Origin: an uncultured candidate division WPS-2 bacterium
GTDB lineage: Bacteria > Vulcanimicrobiota > Vulcanimicrobiia > Vulcanimicrobiales > Vulcanimicrobiaceae
DNA length: 63,586 nucleotides
NCBI GenBank assembly: GCA_937927945.1
Contig: CALEYW010000074.1
Coordinates: 1 to 63,586 of the forward strand
Reading direction: 5' to 3'
Shown: positions 51,049-59,158 of the stretch, in pieces
How the letters are laid out: the number at the start of each line of letters is the position of its first letter
Numbering within the stretch: the stretch's first letter is position 1
The notes under the pieces: model-generated
Database searches by the model: none
The model's input: the letters and a program-made list of their open reading frames with translations, nothing else
What the model was told of the DNA's origin: nothing
Made by a program: the position numbers and the translations under genes

Positions 51049-51617
51049 TATGCCGTTGCTCCGGTGGTCGCTGCAGGCTTCTGCAGCGGCAGCCCCATCT
51101 GGGTGAGGAACTCGGTCGCTTCTTCGTCGTTCTTGGCCGTCGTCACGATGACGATGTCCATGCCGCGCGCTTTGTCGACCTTGTCGAAATCGATCTCCGG
51201 GAACACGAGCTGCTCCTTGAGGCCGAGGTTGTAGTTGCCGCGCCCGTCGAACGACTTGCGGTTGAGCCCGCGGAAGTCGCGAATACGGGGCAGAACGATG
51301 TTGAAGAGCTTGTCGAGGAAGACGTACATCCGCTCGCCGCGCAACGTCACCTTGGCGCCGATGTTCATGCCTTCACGCAGCTTGAACGCCGCGATCGACT
51401 TCTTGGCCTTGGTGATGATCGGCTTCTGACCGCTGATCGTGGTCAGCTCGCGGACCGCGACGTCGAGCGCCTTCGAGTTCTGGATGGCGTCGCCGACCGA
51501 CATGTTGATGACGACCTTCTCGAGCTTCGGAATCTGCATCGGGTTCGAATACTTGAACCGTTCCTGCATCTTGCCGACGACCTCGGTCTGATACTTTTCT
51601 TTCAAACGTGCAGCCAT
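51048..51617 (-). CDS. rplE: 50S ribosomal protein uL5
   Basis: 189 residues: KLEKVVINMSVGDAIQNSKAL, KPIITKAKKSIAAFKLREGMNIGAKVTLRG and DIVIVTTAKNDEEATEFLTQMGLP are typical. It binds 5S rRNA. It follows rplX by two bases. Confidence 0.97.
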   Translation of the reverse strand: MAARLKEKYQTEVVGKMQERFKYSNPMQIPKLEKVVINMSVGDAIQNSKALDVAVRELTTISGQKPIITKAKKSIAAFKLREGMNIGAKVTLRGERMYVFLDKLFNIVLPRIRDFRGLNRKSFDGRGNYNLGLKEQLVFPEIDFDKVDKARGMDIVIVTTAKNDEEATEFLTQMGLPLQKPAATTGATA

Positions 51618-51619
51618 GA

Positions 51620-51982
51620 CTACGCCTTACCTGGAACGAGCAGCTGCTCGCCGGACCGCACGCTGACGCGCACCGAAGATCCGTCGGACTGACGGACGCG
51701 GCGCACGCGGGTCGGCGCATCCGTCTTCGGATCGACGACCATCAGCGCGCTCATTGGGATCGGAGCTTCCTTCTCCATGATGCCGCCGCCCTGAACCTGA
51801 CCCGCCTGGCCCGGCTTGGTGTGACGCTTCACGACGTTGAGCCCCTCGACGGTCGCGACGCCGTCTTTCGGGAACACGTGCTTGACGATCCCGCGCTTGC
51901 CTTTCTCCTTGCCGCGCCGCAGGACGACGGTGTCGCCCTTGACGATGTGCGGCTTGGAGACGGCCTTCACCGTGCGCCCCAT
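51620..51982 (-). CDS. rplX: 50S ribosomal protein uL24
   Basis: 120 residues with the KOW motif KGDTVVLRRGKEKGKRGIVKHVFPKDGVATVEGLN and the downstream GGIMEKEAPIPMSALMVVDP. It has about 15 extra N- and C-terminal residues compared with the shortest forms. It is one base from rplN. Confidence 0.96.
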   Translation of the reverse strand: MGRTVKAVSKPHIVKGDTVVLRRGKEKGKRGIVKHVFPKDGVATVEGLNVVKRHTKPGQAGQVQGGGIMEKEAPIPMSALMVVDPKTDAPTRVRRVRQSDGSSVRVSVRSGEQLLVPGKA

Positions 51983-51983
51983 G

Positions 51984-52361
51984 CTAGAGCACCTCCGGCG
52001 CGAGGCTGGCGATCTTCAGGAACCCGCGGTCGCGGAGTTCGCGGCAGACGGGCCCGAACACGCGCGTGCCGCGCGGGTCGAGGTTGTCCTTGTCGCCCTT
52101 GATGATCACGCAGGCGTTCTCGTCGAACTTGATGACCGAGCCGTCGGGCCGGCGCATCGGCTGCGAGGTACGCACGACGACCGCCTTGACGACTTGGCCC
52201 TTCTTGACCGCGGCGCCCGGGATCGCGCTCTTCACGGTGCCGACGATGATGTCGCCGACGTGCGCGTAGGGATGACGCGATCCGCCGCTGACGTGGATGC
52301 ACAGCAGTTCGCGGGCCCCTGAGTTGTCGGCCACTTTGAGCCGTGTCTCTTGCTGAATCAT
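51984..52361 (-). CDS. rplN: 50S ribosomal protein uL14
   Basis: 125 residues from the ATG at 52361, giving the invariant IQQETRLKVADNSGARELLCIHV; a longer frame upstream runs only through rpsQ. GGSRHPYAHVGDIIVGTVKSAIPG and DPRGTRVFGPVCRELRDRGFLKI are conserved. It overlaps rpsQ by four bases. Confidence 0.97.
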   Translation of the reverse strand: MIQQETRLKVADNSGARELLCIHVSGGSRHPYAHVGDIIVGTVKSAIPGAAVKKGQVVKAVVVRTSQPMRRPDGSVIKFDENACVIIKGDKDNLDPRGTRVFGPVCRELRDRGFLKIASLAPEVL

Positions 52362-52633
52362 TTCGCGCGTTCCAGAATCTCGACCAGACGCCAGCGCTTG
52401 TCGCGCGACATCGGGCGGCACTCTTGAATCCGGACCAGATCGCCGGTCTTGGCGTCGTTGGTCTCGTCGTGCGCCTTGAAGCGCGACGACTGCCGGACGA
52501 CCTTCTTGTAAACGGGATGGGGAACGCGCGTCTCGGTCACGACGACGATGGTCTTGTCCATCTTGTCGCTCTTGACGCGGCCCTGCTTGATGCGACGACG
52601 GTTGCCGCGTTCCACGGTATTAGGCTGCTCCAT
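52358..52633 (-). CDS. rpsQ: 30S ribosomal protein uS17
   Basis: 91 residues: GRVKSDKMDKTIVVVTETRVPHPVYKKVVRQSSRFKAHDE is the OB-fold core and ECRPMSRDKRWRLVEIL the end. The N-terminal 12 residues are longer than usual and overlap rpmC by 14 bases. Confidence 0.96.
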   Translation of the reverse strand: MEQPNTVERGNRRRIKQGRVKSDKMDKTIVVVTETRVPHPVYKKVVRQSSRFKAHDETNDAKTGDLVRIQECRPMSRDKRWRLVEILERAK

Positions 52634-52841
52634 GACGTGCCTCGGTGAGCCGCTTCTCGGAGATCGCGGTCTGGATCTGGGCGTAAGTGCGGCGCACGAG
52701 CTTCACCCGCGAAAAATCGCTGAGGTGACCGGTGCGCAGGGCGAAGCGAAGGTTGAAGAGTTCTTCCTTCGTCTCGCGAGCGCGCTGCTCGAGTTCCATG
52801 ATGGTCAATTCGCGCAGGGCGCGCAGGTCGGTGCGCTTCAT
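52620..52841 (-). CDS. rpmC: 50S ribosomal protein uL29
   Basis: 73 residues of two helices: DLRALRELTIMELEQRARETKEELFNLRFALRTG and KLVRRTYAQIQTAISEKRL. It shares one base with the rplP stop and overlaps rpsQ by 14 bases. Confidence 0.96.
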   Translation of the reverse strand: MKRTDLRALRELTIMELEQRARETKEELFNLRFALRTGHLSDFSRVKLVRRTYAQIQTAISEKRLTEARHGAA

Positions 52842-53272
52842 TAGGATGCGACCTCGGCTTCCTGATCGTGGCGGGTGACGACTTTGGTCGAGATCGGCAG
52901 CTTTTGCGCGGCCAGACGAAGCGCTTCGCGCGCCGTCTTCTCGTCGACGCCGGCGAGCTCGAACAGCACGCGGCCCGGACGGACCACGGCGACCCAGAAC
53001 TCGGGGTTGCCCTTACCGGAACCCATGCGGACTTCGGCCGGCTTCTTGGTGACCGACTTGTCGGGGAACACCTTGATCCAGACCTTGCCGCCGCGCTTGA
53101 TGTGGCGGGTCATGGCGACACGCGCCGCTTCGATCTGCCGGTTGGTCATCCACACCGGCTCGAGCGCCTGCAAACCGTACTCGCCGAACGTCAGCGTATT
53201 GCCGACCAGCGCCTTGCCGCGCATGCGACCGCGGTGCTGGCGGCGCCACTTTACTCTCTTCGGAGTGAGCAT
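52841..53272 (-). CDS. rplP: 50S ribosomal protein uL16
   Basis: 143 residues: MLTPKRVKWRRQHRGRMRGKA, the tRNA-contacting RMGSGKGNPEFWVAVVRPGRVLFELAG and ALRLAAQKLPISTKVV. It lies three bases from rpsC. Confidence 0.97.
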   Translation of the reverse strand: MLTPKRVKWRRQHRGRMRGKALVGNTLTFGEYGLQALEPVWMTNRQIEAARVAMTRHIKRGGKVWIKVFPDKSVTKKPAEVRMGSGKGNPEFWVAVVRPGRVLFELAGVDEKTAREALRLAAQKLPISTKVVTRHDQEAEVAS

Positions 53273-53275
53273 CTG

Positions 53276-54304
53276 CTACTGGCCCTCGTTCTCGACCGAC
53301 GGTGCGCCGGGGCGTTCCGCGTCGTCATGGGTGGCTTGCGTTTCGGGCGGGACGACCGACGTTTCCGTCGTGACGCCGTGGCCGTGCTCGGCGCTGGGTT
53401 CGTGCGTGACCACGCCGGCATGCGGGCCGGTGTGGTGGTGCTCGACGGTAGCGCCGCCTTCGATGACCGACTCGAGCGACGGACCCTCGGTCTGCGCGGC
53501 GTGCATCGCGTCGGCGGTGTCGAGCGCCGGAGCGTCGCCCGCAGCGCGCGGTGGGCCGGCCGGACGGCCTTCGCCGCGGCCGCGGCCGCCGCGCGTCCCG
53601 CGACGGTTGTCGCGGAAACGGGCTGCGTCGCCGCCGCCGCCGGGACGGCCCTGGACCTCGCGCTCGCCGCGCGGCTGGTCGGGGAGCACTTCGCCCTTGT
53701 AGATCCACACCTTCACGCCGATGCGGCCGAAGGTCGTGAACGCCTCGACGTGCGCGTAATCGATGTCGGCGCGCAGCGTGTGCAGCGGCACCTTACCGTC
53801 GTGGTTGCGTTCGGTGCGCGCGATTTCCGCGCCGCCGAGGCGACCCGAAACCTGGACCTTCACGCCGCGCGCGCCGGCCTTCATCGTGCGCATGATCGCC
53901 TGCTTCATGGCGCGGCGGAACGCGATGCGCTTCTCGAGCTGGTCGACGATGTTCTGGCCGACGAGGCGCGCGTCGAGTTCGATCGTCTTGATCTCGACGA
54001 CGTTCACCTGGACTTGCTTGCCGGTGAGCTTCTCGAGGTTGCGACGGATCTCGTCGATCCCGACGCCGCGCTTGCCGATGATGATGCCCGGCTTGCCCGT
54101 GTTGATGATGACGCGCGCTTGGTTCGCACGCCGCTCGATCTCGACGCGCGAGATCGCCGCCGCACGCGTCATCCGTCCGAAATACTTTCGGATGGCGACG
54201 TCTTCGTGCAGCCACGCGACGTAGTTCTTCTTCTCGAACCAGCGGCTGTCCCAAGTCCGGGTGATGCCGAGGCGCAGACCAACCGGATGAATCTTTTGTC
54301 CCAT
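53276..54304 (-). CDS. rpsC: 30S ribosomal protein uS3 with long disordered C-terminal tail
   Basis: 342 residues versus about 210-240 normally. Residues 1-207 are a complete S3 with the KH-domain GKPGIIIGKRGVGIDEIRRNLE and the end VKVWIYKGEVLP. The remaining 135 residues are Arg/Gly-rich first (GGGGDAARFRDNRRGTRGGRG) and then acidic with His pairs. Nothing in the frame suggests error: codon usage continues and the stop precedes rplP by three bases. A hairpin-repeat copy sits at its start. Confidence 0.95.
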   Translation of the reverse strand: MGQKIHPVGLRLGITRTWDSRWFEKKNYVAWLHEDVAIRKYFGRMTRAAAISRVEIERRANQARVIINTGKPGIIIGKRGVGIDEIRRNLEKLTGKQVQVNVVEIKTIELDARLVGQNIVDQLEKRIAFRRAMKQAIMRTMKAGARGVKVQVSGRLGGAEIARTERNHDGKVPLHTLRADIDYAHVEAFTTFGRIGVKVWIYKGEVLPDQPRGEREVQGRPGGGGDAARFRDNRRGTRGGRGRGEGRPAGPPRAAGDAPALDTADAMHAAQTEGPSLESVIEGGATVEHHHTGPHAGVVTHEPSAEHGHGVTTETSVVPPETQATHDDAERPGAPSVENEGQ

Positions 54305-54425
54305 TTAAAGGCGCTCCGTCCCTGACTCCGCGCCCCCCACCGCTTCGCGGTGGGGCCCCCGGGCCGAGCTCGCAATAGACATTGTTGAAAGGTCGCGATC
54401 CTTCTGCGCTCGCTCCATAACCATC
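54305..54425 (-). repeat. Intergenic hairpin repeat, copy 4 (rplV/rpsC gap)
   Basis: The copy carries AAAGGCGCTCCGTCCC, a nine-base-pair CCCCACCGC/GCGGTGGGG stem at 54335-54355 with TTC loop, GGGCCGAGCTCGCAA and a tail ending TGCGCTCGCTCCATAACCAT. On the minus strand it ends at the rpsC start codon and includes GGGACGGAGCGCC as probable ribosome-binding site. Confidence 0.82.
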
Positions 54426-54432
54426 ATCTCCG

Positions 54433-54939
54433 TTACGCTCCCGCGCCTGCGGCAGCAGCGGTCTTCTTGCGGCGTGGCGCCGCCGGTTTGGACGTCGCGG
54501 CCTGTGCCTGACGCTGCGTACGGGTCTTCAACGCGATCGAGGCGCCGGAGCGCTTCTTCGGTTCGTGCTTCGGCGGCGTCGCGCTGACGACGATGGTGAC
54601 GTGCGAGAGCTTCTTGCGCTTGAACGCCGCGCGGCCTTGGGCGCGCGGATCCAGACGCTTGGTCATCCCGCCGGCCGGCCCGCCGTCGACGGTGATGCGC
54701 GTGACGTACAGTCCGTCCGAGCTCATGTCGTGGTTGTTCTCGGCGTTGGCGACGGCCGAGCGCAGCAGCTTCTCGATCGGCTCCGAGGCGAAGACGCCCG
54801 AGAACTTGAGCAGCACCAGCGCTTCGCGCACGGTCTTGCCGCGAATCGCGTCGGCGACGCGGCGAAGCTTGCGCGGACCGACCCGCGCGAACTTCAGGTG
54901 CGCGACGGCTTCGGTGCGTTCCGTTACGGCAGCGCTCAT
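54433..54939 (-). CDS. rplV: 50S ribosomal protein uL22 with basic C-terminal tail
   Basis: 168 residues versus about 110 normally. The core ends at about residue 115 (FKRKKLSHVTIVVSATPP) and a Lys/Arg/Ala-rich tail follows (KHEPKKRSGAS, RRKKTAAAAGAGA). The core motif RRVADAIRGKTVREALVLLKF and the exit-tunnel loop PRAQGRAAFKRKKL region are normal. It overlaps rpsS by four bases. Confidence 0.96.
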   Translation of the reverse strand: MSAAVTERTEAVAHLKFARVGPRKLRRVADAIRGKTVREALVLLKFSGVFASEPIEKLLRSAVANAENNHDMSSDGLYVTRITVDGGPAGGMTKRLDPRAQGRAAFKRKKLSHVTIVVSATPPKHEPKKRSGASIALKTRTQRQAQAATSKPAAPRRKKTAAAAGAGA

Positions 54940-55214
54940 GATTTCACCGACGCTTTGTCACCCGCGTGACCCTTGAAGGTCCGCGTGGGGGAGAACTCGC
55001 CGAGCTTGTGCCCGACCATGTTCTCGGTGACGAACACGGGGATGTGCGCCCGGCCGTTGTGGACCGAGATCGTGTGACCGACCATCGCCGGGATGATCGT
55101 CGAGGCGCGCGACCAGGTCTTGATGACCCGCTTCTCGCGCGTCGAGTTCATCTTCTCGACCTTCGTCATGAGATGGTCCGCAACGAACGGACCCTTCTTC
55201 AGTGAACGTCCCAT
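54936..55214 (-). CDS. rpsS: 30S ribosomal protein uS19
   Basis: 92 residues: GRSLKKGPFVADHLMTKVEKMN, IKTWSRASTIIPAMVGHTISVHNGR and VGHKLGEFSPTRTFKGHAG are the invariant blocks. One base separates it from rplB. Confidence 0.98.
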   Translation of the reverse strand: MGRSLKKGPFVADHLMTKVEKMNSTREKRVIKTWSRASTIIPAMVGHTISVHNGRAHIPVFVTENMVGHKLGEFSPTRTFKGHAGDKASVKS

Positions 55215-55215
55215 G

Positions 55216-56043
55216 CTACTTGCTCTTCCGTTTCCGAACGATCATCTTCGTGGTGCGCTTGTTGCGGCGCGTCTTCTTGCCCATCGTCATCTGGCCCCAG
55301 GGCGTCGTCGGCGGGCGGCCCGAAGTCGAGCGCGCTTCACCGCCGCCGTGCGGATGGTCGACCGGGTTCATCGCGATACCGCGCACCGAGGGACGCTTCC
55401 CGAGGTGGCGCTGGCGGCCGGCCTTGCCGATGATCTCGTTCTCGTGATCGAGATTGCCGAGCTGACCGATCGTCGCGCGGCACACGATCAGGATGCGCCG
55501 GACTTCGCCCGAGGGCATGCGGACCTGCGCGTACTCGCCTTCTTTGGCCATCAGCTGCGCAGCGCCGCCGGCGGCGCGGACGAGCTTGCCGCCTTCGCCG
55601 GGCTGCAGTTCGATGTTGTGGATCACCGTGCCGAGCGGGATGTTGGCCAGCGGCAGGGCGTTGCCGACCTTGATGTCCGCGGCGACGCCGGACTCGATCA
55701 CGTCACCGACCTTGAGCAGCGCGGGCGCCAGGATGTAGCGCTTCTCGCCGTCGCGGTAGTGCAGCAAGGCTAGCCGGGTCGTGCGGTTCGGATCGTACTC
55801 GATCGCCGCGACTTTCGCCGGGATGCCGTCCTTGGTGCGCTTGAAGTCGACGATGCGGTACTGCTTGCGGTACCCGCCGCCTTTGTGGCGCGTCGTGATG
55901 TGGCCGTTGTTGTTGCGGCCCGAGTGCTTCTTCTTGACCTCGAGCAGCGAGCGCTCCGGCGCCTTCTTCGAGACTTCGCTGAAGTCGGCGGTGGTGATGA
56001 AGCGGCGCGCCGCGCTAGTCGGCTTGTACTTTTTAACAGCCAT
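55216..56043 (-). CDS. rplB: 50S ribosomal protein uL2
   Basis: 275 residues, full length. GRNNNGHITTRHKGGGYRKQYR and the peptidyl-transferase-associated VRGIAMNPVDHPHGGGEARS are present; the His in the latter is the conserved one. Two bases separate it from rplW. Confidence 0.98.
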   Translation of the reverse strand: MAVKKYKPTSAARRFITTADFSEVSKKAPERSLLEVKKKHSGRNNNGHITTRHKGGGYRKQYRIVDFKRTKDGIPAKVAAIEYDPNRTTRLALLHYRDGEKRYILAPALLKVGDVIESGVAADIKVGNALPLANIPLGTVIHNIELQPGEGGKLVRAAGGAAQLMAKEGEYAQVRMPSGEVRRILIVCRATIGQLGNLDHENEIIGKAGRQRHLGKRPSVRGIAMNPVDHPHGGGEARSTSGRPPTTPWGQMTMGKKTRRNKRTTKMIVRKRKSK

Positions 56044-56045
56044 CG

Positions 56046-56354
56046 TTATTGCTCAAAATAGTTGACGCCGCCCAGAGCGATTTTTTGCCCCGGAGCGAGG
56101 GTGACGATGGCTTTCTTCCAATCCGACTGGTTGCCGGACGAGCGCCGGCCACGGCGGGCGAAGTTCTTCTTTTTGCCCATCACGTTGATGGTGTTGATCT
56201 TGACCACGGTCACGCCGAAGATCTCGGCGACCGCGGACTTGATCTGGGTCTTCGTCGCGTGCGGGTTCACCTCGAAGGCGTACTGCTGCGCAACCGTTCC
56301 CGCCATCGACTTTTCGGTGATGAGCGGAGCGATGATCACGTCTCGCGCTTCCAT
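56046..56354 (-). CDS. rplW: 50S ribosomal protein uL23
   Basis: 102 residues: RDVIIAPLITEKSM, YAFEVNPHATKTQIKSAVAEIFGVTV and the loop MGKKKNFARRGRRSSG. It sits at the tunnel exit. A hairpin-repeat copy fills the gap to rplD and ends at its start codon. Confidence 0.97.
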   Translation of the reverse strand: MEARDVIIAPLITEKSMAGTVAQQYAFEVNPHATKTQIKSAVAEIFGVTVVKINTINVMGKKKNFARRGRRSSGNQSDWKKAIVTLAPGQKIALGGVNYFEQ

Positions 56355-56473
56355 CTAACGGCGCTCCGTCCCGGACTGCGCGCCCCCCACCGCTTCGCGG
56401 TGGGGCCCCCGGACATACGAGCCCGGAAGCATGGCGGTACGGCAAGATTCCCCGAGGGGGCTCGTAACGGACA
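56355..56473 (-). repeat. Intergenic hairpin repeat, copy 5 (rplD/rplW gap)
   Basis: The copy carries ACGGCGCTCCGTCCC and the same nine-base-pair stem as copy 4, at 56385-56405. Its tail differs from copies 3 and 4 but resembles copy 2 (GCATGGCGGTACGG, GATTCCCCGAGGGGGC). On the minus strand it ends at the rplW start. Confidence 0.8.
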
Positions 56474-57133
56474 TCACTTGGTTTCCTTGGCGAACTTGGC
56501 CGAGAGCGCGTCGTGCGCGGCGGTGGTGAGGACGAGGCGGGCGTAGCCGACCACGTCCTTGACGTCCAGCTCGCCGGTGTGGGTCACCGTGACGCGTTGG
56601 AGGTTGCGGCCGTTGCGGCGCAGCGAGGTGCCGACCGTTTCCAGCTCGTCGGTCGCGAACACGACCAAGGTGCGCGTGCCTTCGCGCGCGGCCTTCGGCG
56701 AACCGAACAGCAGCGTCGCGAGCGCCTTCGTCTTGGCGACGTCGAACGAAGCGGTGTCGAGCACCGTCACGCCGCCGCTCTGGTATTTGTCGGAGAGCGC
56801 GGCGACCATGGCGGCGCGCCGTTCTTTCTTGTTGAGGCTCGAGACGTAGGAGCGGGGCTGCGGTCCGAAGACCACGCCGCCGTGCGCCCACTGAGGCGAG
56901 CGGATCGAACCCTGACGCGCGCGACCGGTACCCTTTTGCTTCCACGGCTTCTTGCCGCCGCCGCGGACTTCGTCGCGCTTCTTGGTGGAGTGCGTGCCGG
57001 CGCGCGGGCTCGCGAGCTCGCGGAAGACCGCGCGGAACACCGCGTTGGCCTTGCCGTCGATCGAACCGCTGAACGCGGCGGGCGTCTCCACTTCGCGGAC
57101 GGGCTTGCCCTTTGCGTCGATGACTTGCGCCAT
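56474..57133 (-). CDS. rplD: 50S ribosomal protein uL4
   Basis: 219 residues. RAGTHSTKKRDEVRGGGKKPWKQKGTGRARQGSIRSPQW is the tunnel-loop block, followed by VVFGPQPRSYVSSLNKKERR. The C-terminal domain is normal. It overlaps rplC by one base. L4 often represses the S10 operon; the leader here is discussed with rplC. Confidence 0.97.
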   Translation of the reverse strand: MAQVIDAKGKPVREVETPAAFSGSIDGKANAVFRAVFRELASPRAGTHSTKKRDEVRGGGKKPWKQKGTGRARQGSIRSPQWAHGGVVFGPQPRSYVSSLNKKERRAAMVAALSDKYQSGGVTVLDTASFDVAKTKALATLLFGSPKAAREGTRTLVVFATDELETVGTSLRRNGRNLQRVTVTHTGELDVKDVVGYARLVLTTAAHDALSAKFAKETK

Positions 57134-57765
57134 TACGCGCTCACCTTCGTCTTGACTGACTGCTGCACGATGACGAGACCGTTCTTCGGGCCCGGCACCG
57201 GACCGCGGACGAGGAGCAGGTTGCGCTCGACGTCGGCGCGGACGATTTCGAGATTCTGATGCGTCGTGCGATCGACGCCGTAGTGACCGGGGCGCCGGCT
57301 GCCCTTGGGGGTGTGGCCCGAGTTGGTGTCGCCGTTGGAACCCGGCTGACGATGGATCATCGAACCGTGGCTCGCGCCGCCGCCGTGAAAGTTGTGGCGC
57401 TTGATGCCGCCGGCGAAGCCGTGGCCTTTCGAGATCCCGCAGACGTCGACGCGATCGCCCTGCGCGAAACCTTCGACCGTGATCGTCGCACCGAGTTCGA
57501 TCCCGTCGATCCCCGTGCGAAACTCACGGATGTCGCGCTTGGGCGCGAGGCCGGCTCTCTTATAATGTCCCTGCAGGGCTTTGGTGAGGCGCGACGGTTT
57601 CACGTCGCCGAACGCCAGCGCCACGGCCTCGTAGCCGTCGGTTTCCTTCGTCTTCTTTTGCACTACGGTACACGGGCCAGCTTCGATCACGGTGACGGAC
57701 ACGCTGCGGCCGTCCTCCGTAAACACACTGGTCATCCCGACCTTGCGGCCGATGATGTTCTTCAC
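57133..57765 (-). CDS. rplC: 50S ribosomal protein uL3
   Basis: 210 residues from a GTG at 57765, preceded by AAGGA about eight bases upstream and giving the standard NIIGRKVGMTSVF start. The open frame continues to an ATG at 57867, but that ATG abuts the -10 box of a good promoter, so it cannot be the usual start. GFAGGIKRHNFHGGGASHGSMIHRQPGSNGDTNSGHTPKGSRRPGHYG is the conserved peptidyl-transferase loop. It is the first ribosomal gene of the block; rpsJ is missing upstream. Confidence 0.95.
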   Translation of the reverse strand: MKNIIGRKVGMTSVFTEDGRSVSVTVIEAGPCTVVQKKTKETDGYEAVALAFGDVKPSRLTKALQGHYKRAGLAPKRDIREFRTGIDGIELGATITVEGFAQGDRVDVCGISKGHGFAGGIKRHNFHGGGASHGSMIHRQPGSNGDTNSGHTPKGSRRPGHYGVDRTTHQNLEIVRADVERNLLLVRGPVPGPKNGLVIVQQSVKTKVSA

Positions 57766-57867
57766 GTTGATCGTTCCTTGTCGGAAATCCACGGATCCTG
57801 GCGTATCAGTTACACCTTTCATCGCGCACGCCAAAACGACGCCCGCGACGCGGACCACAACCGCCAT

Positions 57868-57896
57868 AGTGTACTAGAGCCCGTCAACCACGTCAA
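57868..57896 (-). promoter_or_regulatory. Promoter of the ribosomal block (upstream of rplC)
   Basis: On the minus strand: TTGACG (57896-57891), exactly 17 bases, then TACACT (57873-57868). This is 5 of 6 and 4 of 6 consensus. A start near 57861 would leave a leader of about 95 bases before the rplC GTG, room for S10-operon-type control. Confidence 0.65.
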
Positions 57897-57969
57897 GCGC
57901 GACCCTATTCGGGCGATCCGCCACCCACGGAGCCAGGCGTTGCGACTCGGGCTTCCGGAAGCTCCGCCT

Positions 57970-59064
57970 TCAGCCGAGCCGCACGGTCAGCAGTGCAACG
58001 TCGTCGGCGGTTCTCGTCTCGCCGATGACCGCGGCCCGGATGCCGGCTGCGTCCAGCCGGCCGCTTGCGGCGGCTCGTGCCGCGAGCAGCAGGCGTCCCT
58101 CGTCTTCCTCGATCGACCGGTGGGCTTCGATCAAGCCGTCCGTATAGAAGACGATCAGCTCGCCCGGGGCCAGCTCGTGCTCGACCGTCACGTAGCAAGC
58201 GGCCGGATCGACGCCGAGCGGGATACCGCCCGGGGCCATGAAGCACGTCGCCGCCGCGGAGGCGACGATCGGCGGCGGGTGCCCGGCCAGCGCGACCCGC
58301 AGCCGGCCGGTCTCGAGGTCGAGCACGGCGACGACCGCCGTGGCGACCGCGGGCTCGAGCAGCCACACGACCCGGTCCGTGCGGGCGAGGATCGCCGCGG
58401 GGTCGCGGTCGCCGACGGCGGCGGCGACGATCGCTTGGCGGATCTTCGCCATCGAGACCGCGGCCCCGAGGCCGTGTCCCATGACGTCGCCGACCGAGAT
58501 CAGGACCGTGCGCTCGTCGAGGGCCAGGACGTCATACCAGTCGCCCCCCACCCTGGCGTGCTCGTCGGCGGCGAAATATGCGCCGTCGAGTACGAGCCCG
58601 GGAATCGCCGGCAGCGGCCGCGGGACGAACGCCGCTTGGAAGGCTTCGACGATGCGGCGCTGCTGGTCGAGCCGTTCGAGCTGCCGGTCGATCGGTGTCG
58701 AGGTTCCGAACCATCCGACGATGCGCTGGTCCGGGTCGCGGAACGGCGTCCCGCGGGCGAGGAACCAATGATATTCGCCCAAGGTCGCGCGCAGCCGGTA
58801 TTCGACCTCGTACGGCGCGCCGGTTTGCAGGGCCGTCCGCCACGCCGCAGTCGCCGCCGCCACGTCGTCCGGGTGGACGTTGTCGGCCAGCCACCACGAG
58901 CGCAGCGCTTCGCGCCCGATTCCGAAGTAGTCGAGAAACCGCCCGTTCGCGTAGACGATCGCCCCGTTTTCCCGGGTCGACCAGACCAATTGCGGGATCA
59001 TCTCGGCGAGCGCGCGGAACGACATCTCGTCCTCGCCGCGCGATCGCTCGAGCTCGGTTGCCAT
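57970..59064 (-). CDS. PAS-domain PP2C (SpoIIE-type) protein phosphatase
   Basis: 364 residues. A PAS fold (about 15-125: LAEMIPQLVWSTRENGAIVYANGRFLDYFGIG, EYRLRATLGEYHWFLARGTPFRD) is followed by a SpoIIE/RsbU-like phosphatase domain with RVGGDWYDVLALDERTVLISVGDVMGHGLGAA (metal-binding aspartates), LALAGHPPP-like VALAGHPPPIV and LIVFYTDGLIEAH. Such enzymes dephosphorylate anti-anti-sigma factors in partner-switching pathways. No partner gene lies nearby. It has no membrane segment. It is divergent to the NAD operon. Confidence 0.88.
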   Translation of the reverse strand: MATELERSRGEDEMSFRALAEMIPQLVWSTRENGAIVYANGRFLDYFGIGREALRSWWLADNVHPDDVAAATAAWRTALQTGAPYEVEYRLRATLGEYHWFLARGTPFRDPDQRIVGWFGTSTPIDRQLERLDQQRRIVEAFQAAFVPRPLPAIPGLVLDGAYFAADEHARVGGDWYDVLALDERTVLISVGDVMGHGLGAAVSMAKIRQAIVAAAVGDRDPAAILARTDRVVWLLEPAVATAVVAVLDLETGRLRVALAGHPPPIVASAAATCFMAPGGIPLGVDPAACYVTVEHELAPGELIVFYTDGLIEAHRSIEEDEGRLLLAARAAASGRLDAAGIRAAVIGETRTADDVALLTVRLG

Positions 59065-59158
59065 CAGCGATCATTCAGCGGCACGCTAGACGATGCCCCT
59101 GGGCCATCGGTCCTCATCTGCCGCGGTGAGTCGCGCGGCCGACGACGAAGTGAGCTGG

